NCBI GenBank assembly: GCA_019416395.1
Contig: DXXH01000004.1
Coordinates: 42,052-51,302, forward strand
Origin: Clostridiales bacterium
Lineage (GTDB): Bacteria; Bacillota; Clostridia; Oscillospirales; Acutalibacteraceae
Direction: 5' to 3'
DNA length: 9,251 bases
A model generated the notes under the pieces. The model saw only the letters and a list, made by a program, of their open reading frames with translations. It made no database searches and was not told the origin of the DNA. The position numbers and the translations under genes are program-made. Positions 1 to 6,753 of the stretch are shown piece after piece; within the stretch, counting starts at the first letter, position 1; each line of letters starts with the position of its first letter.

Positions 1-184
1 AATGTGTGTCGTATAAAAAGCATAGAAAAAACCGCTCTAATTTTTTCATATTGTAACAAATGGACTATCTGAAATCAAGATTTGGGCCTTCTGAAACCCT
101 CTAGATGTACGGTATTTTAAGAAAAGCAGGAAAAGTTTAGTGAGAGAAACCCAGTATTTTGGGGAATTGTGCTGTTTTTAGAAC
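1..184. other. Gene-free upstream region
   Basis: No convincing coding region is seen on either strand. The stretch is AT-rich and presumably holds the upstream control region of the transporter operon. The end of any preceding gene lies outside the window. No clear terminator, riboswitch fold or tRNA was recognised. Confidence 0.5.
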
Positions 185-213
185 TTCACTGAGGAAAAGA
201 GTTGTGGTATAAC
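185..213 (+). promoter_or_regulatory. Candidate sigma-A promoter of the sugar-uptake operon
   Basis: The -35-like hexamer TTCACT (185-190) matches four of six consensus positions. A 17-base spacer leads to the -10 hexamer TATAAC (208-213), which matches five of six. TG at 205-206 makes an extended -10 (TGGTATAAC), which can compensate for a weak -35. Transcription would start near 220, leaving a leader of about 50 bases before the start codon at 269. The call comes from consensus matching only. Confidence 0.6.
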
Positions 214-218
214 ACAAC
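201..218. promoter_or_regulatory. Inverted repeat over the -10 box, candidate operator
   Basis: Perfect 6-bp half-sites GTTGTG (201-206) and CACAAC (213-218) flank the centre GTATAA, which is most of the -10 box. A dimeric regulator bound here would block RNA polymerase, as expected for a substrate-controlled sugar operon. The regulator is not encoded in the window. LacI, GntR or another dimeric family would all be possible. Confidence 0.45.
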
Positions 219-227
219 ACATAAGAG

Positions 228-244
228 GCACCCAGAAAGGGTGT
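228..244 (+). other. Small 5'-leader hairpin
   Basis: CACCC (229-233) can pair with GGGTG (239-243) around a 5-base AGAAA loop, with a possible closing G-U pair at 228/244. It lies in the predicted leader, just upstream of the ribosome binding site at 256-262, so it could affect mRNA stability or ribosome access. It is short and may be fortuitous. Confidence 0.3.
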
Positions 245-268
245 TCAATGAAGATGGAGGAGAACGAC

Positions 269-1228
269 ATGGTGAAAAAGCAATCTGCAAAAGCCTTAGA
301 GACGAAGACAAAAAATCGATCTGGTTTTTTCGCGGAGATAAAATCCCACTACATTCTATTTTTAATGATTTTACCCACTGTATTGTACTTTGTTATTTTG
401 GGGTATTTGCCCATGCGGGGATTTTATTACGCGTTTTCCAAGTTCCAATTTGGAGCGGGGCTGTTTGAAAACCCCTGGGTGGGATTTCAAAACTTCTCTT
501 ACTTATTTAGTTCCGGCACTCTGGAGTATTTAACCCGCAACACGCTGCTTTATAATATTGCCTTTATTATTTTGGGGAATCTGACCCAAATGGCCGTGGC
601 AATCATGCTCAGCAATTTGGGAATGCGCATGCGGCGGATCATGCAGACGTCCATCTTTTTCCCCTATTTTATTTCTTTTGTCATTGTAAAAGCGTTTAGC
701 TATGCGGTACTCAATTCCACCAACGGAATGTTGACAGTGTCTTTGGAAAATATGGGGGTCACGGGCTTCGACGCCTATTCCAATTCACAGATCTGGCCCG
801 GGATCATCATTCTGGTGTATCTGTGGAAGCAGTTGGGCTACGGAAGCGTGGTGTATTTGGCGGCGATTACCGGCATTGACGACACCTATTACGAAGCCGC
901 CGATATAGACGGTGCCACAGGCTGGCAAAAGATCCGGCACATCACCCTGCCCCTGCTCAAGCCCACCATTATTACCCTGACCCTGCTTGCGGTGGGGACC
1001 ATGTTCCGGGGCCAGTTCCAGCTGTTTTATAACCTGGTAGGGGATAACGGCTTGCTGTTTGAGGCAACGGATATTTTGGATACCTACATTTTCCGCACTT
1101 TGAAATCCACGTTTAATATTTCCATCGGCACCGCTACATGTGTGTATCAATCGGTTTTTGGATTCCTGTTTATTTTATTGGTAAATGGGATTGTGCGCAA
1201 AGTAAGTCCGGACAACGCTTTATTCTAA
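269..1228 (+). CDS. Carbohydrate ABC transporter permease, LplB/CUT1 type
   Basis: Inner-membrane permease of a binding-protein-dependent sugar importer; with the next gene it should form the heterodimeric channel. An in-frame ATG exists at 248, but the ATG at 269 is preferred because GGAGGAG (256-262) sits six bases before it; this gives 319 residues. Numbered from 269, about six hydrophobic segments are visible, near residues 28-48, 91-113, 127-148, 176-198, 232-253 and 288-308. The cytoplasmic EAA loop that contacts the ATPase is at 209-228 (EAADIDG, then a conserved LP). The N-terminal 20 residues are charged and cytoplasmic. The family typically imports oligosaccharides or uronate-type sugars (LplB, YteP, YtcP relatives). 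No ATPase gene is nearby, so a shared MsmX/MsmK-like ATPase encoded elsewhere is inferred. The substrate cannot be read from the sequence. Confidence 0.93.
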   Translation: MVKKQSAKALETKTKNRSGFFAEIKSHYILFLMILPTVLYFVILGYLPMRGFYYAFSKFQFGAGLFENPWVGFQNFSYLFSSGTLEYLTRNTLLYNIAFIILGNLTQMAVAIMLSNLGMRMRRIMQTSIFFPYFISFVIVKAFSYAVLNSTNGMLTVSLENMGVTGFDAYSNSQIWPGIIILVYLWKQLGYGSVVYLAAITGIDDTYYEAADIDGATGWQKIRHITLPLLKPTIITLTLLAVGTMFRGQFQLFYNLVGDNGLLFEATDILDTYIFRTLKSTFNISIGTATCVYQSVFGFLFILLVNGIVRKVSPDNALF

Positions 1229-1252
1229 AGGGAAAGGAGGAAAAATTATCCA

Positions 1253-2137
1253 ATGAAAACGTATGTGCAAAGTAGTAAAATGATTTCGACTGTCTCGTTT
1301 GTGGTCATGGCTTTGGTTTCCATTATATGCCTTGTTCCATTTCTGATCATTGTCATGTCGTCAATCACCGATAATGCGGCGATTATCCGGGACGGCTATC
1401 AGTTGATCCCCTCACAGGTTTCCTTTTATGCGTACCAGTACCTTTTCAAGAATCCTACAGACCTGGTCCGATCTTATGGGGTGACAATTTATATTACGGT
1501 AATCGGTACATTTCTGGGTCTTTGCCTGATCACCATGGCGGGATACGTGCTGAACCGGAAAGATTTTAAATACCGGAACCGGATCGCGTTTTTCGTCTAT
1601 TTCACCACGTTGTTTTCCGCAGGAATGATCCCCACCTATATGTTGGTGGTGAATACCCTGAATTTGAAAGACAATTTGTGGGCTGTGATCTTGTTGCCCA
1701 TGTTGACGCCGTTCAACATTCTACTGATGCGGAATTTCATGAAAACTATACCCGATGAGTTGATCGAGGCGGCAAAGATAGATTCCGCTGGGGATTTGCG
1801 GATTTTTGTCAGCGTGGTTTTACCCTTGTCCGTTCCCGGAATTGCCACCATTGGGCTGTTTTTGGCACTACAATACTGGAACGACTGGTATCAAAGTATG
1901 TTGTATCTTTCCGATGCCGATAAGTTTCCGCTACAGCTGTACCTGTATAACATTCTGACAGCGCAGCAAAGCTTGTCCAATTCCAGCGGCGCTACATTGA
2001 CTTCCACTATGCAGCTTCCCACAGAATCCGTAAAGATGGCTATGGCCATTCTTTCCACTGGTCCCATCTTGCTGGCTTATCCTTTTGCCCAGAAGTATTT
2101 TGTCCGGGGGATTATGGTGGGCGCGGTCAAAGGATAA
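1253..2137 (+). CDS. Carbohydrate ABC transporter permease, YtcP/LplC type
   Basis: Second permease half of the importer, 294 residues, the usual length for this family. It starts 24 bases after the stop of the first permease, clearly in one transcript. AGGAGG (1235-1240) precedes the ATG with a rather long 12-base spacer, but no better in-frame start is visible. Hydrophobic segments lie near residues 12-36, 77-99, 111-133, 140-160, 190-208 and 262-280. The EAA loop is at about 166-195 (ELIEAAKIDSAG, then LPLS). The C-terminus KYFVRGIMVGAVKG is the characteristic end of YtcP-like CUT1 permeases. It should sit in the cytoplasmic membrane beside the first permease and receive substrate from the lipoprotein encoded downstream. 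Confidence 0.94.
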   Translation: MKTYVQSSKMISTVSFVVMALVSIICLVPFLIIVMSSITDNAAIIRDGYQLIPSQVSFYAYQYLFKNPTDLVRSYGVTIYITVIGTFLGLCLITMAGYVLNRKDFKYRNRIAFFVYFTTLFSAGMIPTYMLVVNTLNLKDNLWAVILLPMLTPFNILLMRNFMKTIPDELIEAAKIDSAGDLRIFVSVVLPLSVPGIATIGLFLALQYWNDWYQSMLYLSDADKFPLQLYLYNILTAQQSLSNSSGATLTSTMQLPTESVKMAMAILSTGPILLAYPFAQKYFVRGIMVGAVKG

Positions 2138-2390
2138 GATTGCGGAGAGCGTCCAGGAAAAATAGATACGGTTTGGTTTTCACGGTCAGTGATTGGCCGA
2201 GTCAACATATGCTCAACCGGAAGGGAAAATCTTCCGAAACGGGAGGGGGAAGAAGGCGCTTTTTCTTTGGCGGACAGGCCTGCGCCGGGGAAAAGGATTG
2301 CTTGGAATTTCCCAGTTGTCACAAAACTCAGTTCTTTTCACGAGCCAACGTGGGAAAGGACGCAAATTTTTAAAAGCAGGAGGTAAAAAA
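2138..2390 (+). other. 253-base spacer between permease and binding protein, with stem-loops
   Basis: No gene is supported here, although the frame of the downstream protein stays open back to an ATG at 2193. Two modest hairpins are seen. One pairs CGGAAG (2218-2223) with CTTCCG (2231-2236). The other, at 2334-2358, pairs CTTTTCACG with CGTGGGAAAG (two G-U pairs, one bulge) around AGCCAA, about 20 bases before the SD. Neither is followed by a T-run, so they look more like mRNA processing or stabilising structures than terminators. Such structures often raise binding-protein levels over permeases in ABC operons. No convincing internal promoter was found. Confidence 0.45.
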
Positions 2391-4004
2391 ATGAAAAAAG
2401 TATTGTCGTTGGTTTTGGCGCTGACTATGTTGCTTTCCTTAGTCGCTTGCGGAGACGGGGGCGGCGCTTCTTCGGGAACTTCCTCTCAAGGGGGACAAGA
2501 GTCACAGTCTTCCACTACATCGCAGACGTCCGGTACCGAATCTGCGGAAACCAGCGAAGCTGGGCAGCTGGATATCAGCGAGCCAGTGGAATTGGTAGTG
2601 TATTTCCCCTATGACGCGCCCCAGGATTTGGATCAGGTGACGGCCGCCATCAACGAAATCACCCAGGAAAAACTCAATTGTACCGTGAAATTTAACGCCA
2701 TTGGCACAGCAGATCAGGAAACCAAATATAATCTGTTGCTTTCTACTGGCGAAGATTGCGACCTGGTATTTGAGGCCACATGGTTCTCCTATGCGGATAA
2801 AGCCAATAACAACGCGTTTATTCCCATTGAAGATATGGTGGATACTTATGTCCCGGAATTGAGGGAGATTATTTCCCAAGAGGTTTGGGACGAGTGCAAG
2901 ATCAACGGCCACGATTACGCCATTCCTGGTGTACGGCAGAACTGCACCAGCGCTGGTTTCCTCTATCGTGAGGATCTTCGCCAGAAGTATGGTGTTCCGG
3001 AAATCACCGACATGGATACAATCGCCCAGTATTGCGACGCCATTATTGCCAATGAGCCCAACATGCTGCCCATGTACAGTCATGCCAACGACATGTTCAC
3101 CATTTATAACAGCATGTATCATGAGCATACCGGTATTGGCCACCCCTATTTCCATTATTTTGTTTGCAGCCTTGATGAGCCCCGGGATCTCCATGTCAGC
3201 GTAGACACAGAGAATTTTAAGGACTACTGCACTTGGGCCCGTGAGTGGGTGGAAAAGGGATATGTACAGTCTGACGCGGTGTCCAATACAGAGGATCACG
3301 CTTCTGTGATGCTGGCAGGCAAGTATGCTTCTTCTATTTTCAACACCGCTTATGAAACCTTGTTGACCACTGTGATCCTTCCCGCAGAGACTTCGAATCC
3401 GGATTGGGAATTTGGTTACATCAGCTGGGCCGAGATGTTCAAGATTTCCATGCCCAACGTTCCGTTCCAGGGTTCCTTCGCCATTCCTTATTCTTCTCAG
3501 AATCCGGAAAGAGCGTTGCTGTTTGTCAAGGAACTGCTGACCAATGAAGAGTTGTCCCGCCTGGTGGACTGCGGTATTGAAGGCACCCACTATGAAGTGG
3601 ACGACGAAGGCAACTATGTTTCTCTGAATGACGCTGAAAATCCCGGATACCTGCAAAACGCTATGGGCTTTTCCAATTTGATCAATCCGGAATTCCAGCT
3701 ACGGCCTTCTTACTACAGCAAGGTGGAAGAGCAGTATGATCGGATCATCGATTACGCTGTGTACAACTATAAGGAAGCGTTCCCGGTTAACATTGAACCT
3801 GTCCGGGATTACGTGAACGCCTTGTCTTTGACCTATCAGCAGTATGGTTATCCCCTGGTGCATGGACAGATCGCAGATGTGGAATCTGGAATTGCCACCT
3901 TTAAAGAGAAAATGGTTGAGGCAGGGGCCGACATCGTTTTTGAAGAATACAACCGTCAGTGGCAGGAATATCTGGATTACATGGGCGTTCCCGCTGCCGA
4001 GTAA
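2391..4004 (+). CDS. Extracellular sugar-binding lipoprotein of ABC transporter (LplA/LipO-like)
   Basis: Membrane-anchored solute-binding protein that captures the substrate outside the cell and delivers it to the two permeases. The ATG at 2391 is chosen, giving 537 residues. It has AGGAGGT (2378-2384) six bases upstream and begins a textbook lipoprotein signal peptide: MKK, a hydrophobic core, and lipobox LVAC with the lipidated Cys at 20. The open frame back to 2193 would bury this signal. Residues 21-62 are a Gly/Ser/Thr/Gln/Glu-rich linker that spaces the protein from the membrane. The two-lobed binding domain starts near residue 65 (EPVELVVYFPYD). Length and the C-terminal end (GIATFKEKMVEAGAD, then EEYNRQWQEYLDYMG) resemble LipO/LplA proteins with a C-terminal DUF3502-type region. 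The exact ligand is unknown; an oligosaccharide or substituted sugar is most likely. Confidence 0.92.
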   Translation: MKKVLSLVLALTMLLSLVACGDGGGASSGTSSQGGQESQSSTTSQTSGTESAETSEAGQLDISEPVELVVYFPYDAPQDLDQVTAAINEITQEKLNCTVKFNAIGTADQETKYNLLLSTGEDCDLVFEATWFSYADKANNNAFIPIEDMVDTYVPELREIISQEVWDECKINGHDYAIPGVRQNCTSAGFLYREDLRQKYGVPEITDMDTIAQYCDAIIANEPNMLPMYSHANDMFTIYNSMYHEHTGIGHPYFHYFVCSLDEPRDLHVSVDTENFKDYCTWAREWVEKGYVQSDAVSNTEDHASVMLAGKYASSIFNTAYETLLTTVILPAETSNPDWEFGYISWAEMFKISMPNVPFQGSFAIPYSSQNPERALLFVKELLTNEELSRLVDCGIEGTHYEVDDEGNYVSLNDAENPGYLQNAMGFSNLINPEFQLRPSYYSKVEEQYDRIIDYAVYNYKEAFPVNIEPVRDYVNALSLTYQQYGYPLVHGQIADVESGIATFKEKMVEAGADIVFEEYNRQWQEYLDYMGVPAAE

Positions 4005-4019
4005 ACTATGATTTGGGAG

Positions 4020-4058
4020 AGGCTGCCTAGAGGGAAAAACATCTATGGCAGCCTTTTT
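4020..4058 (+). terminator. Intrinsic terminator after the binding-protein gene
   Basis: AGGCTGCC (4020-4027) pairs perfectly with GGCAGCCT (4047-4054) around a 19-base loop, followed by a short T-run to 4058. It lies 15 bases after the binding-protein stop. It should end most transcription of the transporter, leaving the hydrolase genes to read-through or to their own promoter. No clear promoter is seen between 4059 and 4096, so partial read-through is the simpler reading. Confidence 0.8.
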
Positions 4059-4096
4059 CCCATCTAAAAAAGGTATGTTTTGAGAAAGGGGTTGAA

Positions 4097-4918
4097 GTGC
4101 AGGTGGATAAAGTACCCTTGACCATGCGGAAGCTTAGTGAGGACCTCTATCAAATTGAGGGGAGTGGGGCGGAATACGCGTACCTGCTGCTGGGAACGCA
4201 GAGAGCGGCCTTAATTGATACCTGCGCGGGATATGGGAGTATCAAGCAGTTGGTAGAACAGGTGACCGGGCTGCCGTTGCTGGTGCTGAATACCCATGGG
4301 CATGTAGACCATGCCGGTGGGAATTACGATTTTGATGAGGTGTATCTTCACAAGGAAGACTGGGGCTTGGCAAGGTCCGAAACCACAGTGGAGCATCGAA
4401 TTTGGTTTTTGCAAAAAGTGGCGGCTGAAACCGGAAAAACGGTAGAGGTGCATCAAGAATGGCTGCGTCCCCCCAATAATGTGAGGATTTTGGAGTTGGA
4501 AGATGGCATGGTATTCCCCTTGGGAGAAGTTCAGCTGGAAGCGATCCATACACCGGGCCATACCCGGGGTTGCGTCAGCTTTCTAGATAGGCGCTACAAA
4601 CGGCTGTTTGGTGGGGATAGCTTCCATAGCCAAGTGCAATTGTTCTTTCCCTATTCCGCTCCAGTAGAAGTTTATGCTCAGTCAATCCAGCGGATCCAAG
4701 GCCTTTCCACAGAGTTCGAAGGCATCTATGGAGGTCACGGAGCCGTTCCACTGGGACTGGGCTGTCTGGAAGATTTGGAGGATTGCTGCGAAAGGGCTCT
4801 GACAGGAGAACCAGCTGTGATTTTGCCAGAAGGCGTCGGCTTGGCTTACCCGCAAAACGCGGAAGGGCAGCGGACAGATGGACGGATTGGAAATCTCTAT
4901 TATAGATTATCGAATTGA
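4097..4918 (+). CDS. Metallo-beta-lactamase-fold hydrolase
   Basis: Cytoplasmic metal-dependent hydrolase of the MBL superfamily, 273 residues; no signal peptide. The GTG at 4097 is chosen because AAAGGGG (4085-4091) lies five bases before it; GTG 4103 and ATG 4124 are alternatives. The full di-metal site is visible: HGHVDH with H67, H69, D71 and H72; H155 in HTPGHT; D174 in FGGDSF; H214 in YGGHG. The enzyme therefore looks intact and probably binds two Zn or similar ions. The family cleaves thioesters, lactones, phosphodiesters and beta-lactams, and the substrate cannot be told from the motifs. Its place directly before a carboxylesterase and after a sugar importer suggests hydrolysis of an ester, lactone or phosphoester on an imported glycoside. 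That is inference. Confidence 0.88.
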   Translation: MQVDKVPLTMRKLSEDLYQIEGSGAEYAYLLLGTQRAALIDTCAGYGSIKQLVEQVTGLPLLVLNTHGHVDHAGGNYDFDEVYLHKEDWGLARSETTVEHRIWFLQKVAAETGKTVEVHQEWLRPPNNVRILELEDGMVFPLGEVQLEAIHTPGHTRGCVSFLDRRYKRLFGGDSFHSQVQLFFPYSAPVEVYAQSIQRIQGLSTEFEGIYGGHGAVPLGLGCLEDLEDCCERALTGEPAVILPEGVGLAYPQNAEGQRTDGRIGNLYYRLSN

Positions 4919-4924
4919 ATGGTT

Positions 4925-4931
4925 GAGGTGA
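4925..4931 (+). promoter_or_regulatory. Ribosome binding site deciding a TTG start
   Basis: GAGGTGA lies five bases before TTG 4937 and after the in-frame ATG 4919, whose own upstream sequence (TATCGAATTGA) has no SD match. This favours the TTG as the esterase start. Confidence 0.65.
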
Positions 4932-4936
4932 CGGTT

Positions 4937-6325
4937 TTGATACAAGAAGTGGTCAATACAAAGTATGGGGCAGTTCGAGGAGCTGTCGGAAAGCACGAAG
5001 GGGTCCGGGTATTCAAAGGAATTCCTTATGCCCAATCCCCTGTAGGCCCGCTGCGGTGGATGCGCCCGCAGCCGCCAAAGCCTTGGAGTGGGATAAAAGA
5101 CGCCTTGGAATACGGCAACCGCTGTTGGCAGTTTATGAGATTACCAGGGCAGAATGGGAATTTCTTTCAAAAGGAATTCACTTTCCGTACGCTTCGTCCC
5201 AGCGCTCCCCGGCCGGAAAGCGAAGATTGCTTATACATCAATATTTGGACAGCGGCGGAAGATCAGAATGCCAAACAGCCGGTATTGTTCTATATTCACG
5301 GTGGGGCGTTCTGTAATGGAAGCGGAGCGGACATCTGGCTGGAGCAGGAGAATTTCTGCCGTAAAGGGGTAGTGGTCGTTTCTTTTAATTACCGTGTGGG
5401 AGTTTTGGGATTTTTAGCCCATCCCGTTTTGGCGGACGAAGAGGGGCATTTTGGAAATTATGGTATGCATGACCAAATTGCCGCATTGCACTGGGTAAAG
5501 GAAAATATCGGCGCTTTTGGCGGAGATCCGGAACGGATTGTTTTAATGGGGAACTCAGCTGGAGGAAAAAGCTGCGAGATCCTCAATTGCTCTTCATTGA
5601 CAGAGGGAGCCTATCAGGGAGCGATCCTGGAAAGTTCCGGGGGAGTGGAACTTCCCTTGGAAGCCGCAGTGGAAGAGGCAGAAAAATTTATTTCTTTACT
5701 GGGAGTAAAGGACGCTGACCAGCTGCGGGATCTCCCCATAGAAAAGATTATGGACGCTTATGAAACTTCCAACCACACCATCAATAAGGAACAAAAGCAT
5801 ATTTGGGTTCCAACCATCGATGGGTATGTGTTGGAGAATTACTGTAAAACCATTACGGAATCTGGGAAGATGCACAATGTGGATTATTTGTGTGGAGTCG
5901 CCAAAGATGATATGGATATTCCCGAGATGTTCCAAATGGGAGAGCGCTGGGCCAAAGCGCAGGCAGAACCAGGCAAAGAACCGGTGTATTTTTACTACTT
6001 TGATCGCCGGATGCCCGGGGATGATCCTGTTTCCTTCGCCTATCATGGAGTGGATAACTGGTATCAGTTTGACATGGTATCCGAGAATTGGCGGGATCTC
6101 ACTCCGGAGGATTATCAACTTTCCCAGGTGATGCAGCAGTATTTTGTCAATTTTATAAGCGATGGAAATCCAAATGGGGAAGGTTTGCCTGTTTGGGAAG
6201 CTTATACCAAAGAGAATCCGGGAATTTTGCGTATGGGACTTTCGCTTCACATGGACAAACATATAGATCCGCGGGAAGGGGAAGAGTGCCCCAAAGTACC
6301 CTGGGTAAAAAGCGACTATCACTAA
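4937..6325 (+). CDS. Type-B carboxylesterase (alpha/beta-hydrolase)
   Basis: Serine ester hydrolase of the carboxylesterase type-B/PnbA family. An ATG at 4919 abuts the upstream stop but has no SD. TTG at 4937, five bases after GAGGTGA (4925-4931), is preferred and gives 462 residues starting MIQEVVNTKYGAVRG, the normal family N-terminus. Numbered from TTG: FKGIPYA near 26-32; EDCLYINIW at 96-104; oxyanion-hole HGGAF at 121-125; FNYRVG near 150; FGGDPERI before the nucleophile S207 in GNSAGG; likely catalytic His370 in YHGVDNWYQF. The acid is probably Asp324 or Asp325 in GVAKDD, where many relatives carry Glu in a DE pair. No signal peptide, so cytoplasmic. The C-terminal half (YFDRRMPGDD; WRDLTPEDYQLSQVM; SDGNPNG) resembles gut-bacterial esterases. 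It may remove acyl groups from the imported substrate; that role is inferred from position. Confidence 0.9.
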   Translation: MIQEVVNTKYGAVRGAVGKHEGVRVFKGIPYAQSPVGPLRWMRPQPPKPWSGIKDALEYGNRCWQFMRLPGQNGNFFQKEFTFRTLRPSAPRPESEDCLYINIWTAAEDQNAKQPVLFYIHGGAFCNGSGADIWLEQENFCRKGVVVVSFNYRVGVLGFLAHPVLADEEGHFGNYGMHDQIAALHWVKENIGAFGGDPERIVLMGNSAGGKSCEILNCSSLTEGAYQGAILESSGGVELPLEAAVEEAEKFISLLGVKDADQLRDLPIEKIMDAYETSNHTINKEQKHIWVPTIDGYVLENYCKTITESGKMHNVDYLCGVAKDDMDIPEMFQMGERWAKAQAEPGKEPVYFYYFDRRMPGDDPVSFAYHGVDNWYQFDMVSENWRDLTPEDYQLSQVMQQYFVNFISDGNPNGEGLPVWEAYTKENPGILRMGLSLHMDKHIDPREGEECPKVPWVKSDYH

Positions 6326-6561
6326 TCCTTAGGTGAAATTCAAAAGTTCCCATCAAAAAAGTGGAAAGCAAAGCAGGCTGGGTATGCCCCCAAAAAGGGT
6401 TACCCAGCCTGCTCCATGTTTCAATATTTTGACGGCATGTAAATGGAATGCCATGTGGGGGAAAAGTTCTGTTCGGCAAAGCGTCCATGCCCGAAAAGCG
6501 TTGCCTGTGGCATGTCTTTTAGGCGATTTAAAAATTCCTGGCGCGGTTTCCCGGGGGTTTA
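6326..6561. other. Gene-free convergent intergenic region
   Basis: Lies between the 3' ends of the esterase (+) and the ribbon-helix-helix gene (-). It contains the strong hairpin at 6372-6413 and weaker stems (GGCAT 6434-6438 with ATGCC 6448-6452; GGCAA near 6475 with TTGCC near 6501). Open frames crossing it run through the terminator hairpin, have no family resemblance and lack an SD, so no gene is called. Confidence 0.6.
6372..6413. terminator. Strong hairpin terminator between convergent units
   Basis: A perfect 13-bp stem, AGCAGGCTGGGTA (6372-6384) with TACCCAGCCTGCT (6401-6413), encloses a loop in which CCC (6389-6391) and GGG (6397-6399) can pair further. On the - strand it is followed by a T-rich tail (TTGCTTTCCACTTTTTT). 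On the + strand the tail is poorer, with scattered T-runs. It probably terminates both the esterase transcript and the SPFH/RHH transcript. Confidence 0.8.
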
Positions 6562-6750
6562 CTAGGATTCATGGTGGTCTTGGTTTTCACGCTGTCCTTT
6601 CTTCCGTTTGCGGACGCATTCTGTGAGCAAGTACTCAATTTGCCCGTTGATGGACCGGAAATCGTCCTCTGCCCAAGCGGCCAATTCCTTCCATAAGGTG
6701 GGGGAAATCCGCAACAGAATTTGTTTTTTGTCCTTTTCTTTCTGTTCCAT
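6562..6750 (-). CDS. Small ribbon-helix-helix (Arc-like) DNA-binding protein
   Basis: A 62-residue protein with a single ribbon-helix-helix pattern: a beta-strand at about 9-15 (KQILLRI), helix A at about 17-29 (PTLWKELAAWAEDD), a turn, and helix B at about 34-49 (INGQIEYLLTECVRK), then a charged tail. Such proteins dimerise, insert the paired strands into the DNA major groove, and commonly repress their own operon. The start is three bases after the SPFH stop, so translation is probably coupled; the SD region lies inside the end of the SPFH gene and is weak. It ends with tandem stops TAG TAA. No toxin gene is adjacent, so a toxin-antitoxin role is not supported. The 23-bp palindrome in the operon promoter is an obvious candidate target, though that is inference. 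Confidence 0.8.
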   Translation of the reverse strand: MEQKEKDKKQILLRISPTLWKELAAWAEDDFRSINGQIEYLLTECVRKRKKGQRENQDHHES

Positions 6751-6753
6751 GGC

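Noticed and set aside
2502..3656. Long - strand open frame (384 codons) opposite the binding protein
   Set aside because: It lies fully antisense to a well-supported lipoprotein and has no recognisable motif or SD.
5696..6322. - strand open frame opposite the esterase
   Set aside because: Shadow of the esterase reading frame; the esterase motifs (GNSAGG, HGGAF) fix the coding strand.
6153..6488. - strand open frame across the convergent intergenic region
   Set aside because: It crosses the terminator and the 3' end of the esterase, and its composition is not protein-like.
6333..6626. + strand open frame after the esterase
   Set aside because: It runs through the 13-bp terminator hairpin and into the antisense of the ribbon-helix-helix gene, with no family resemblance.
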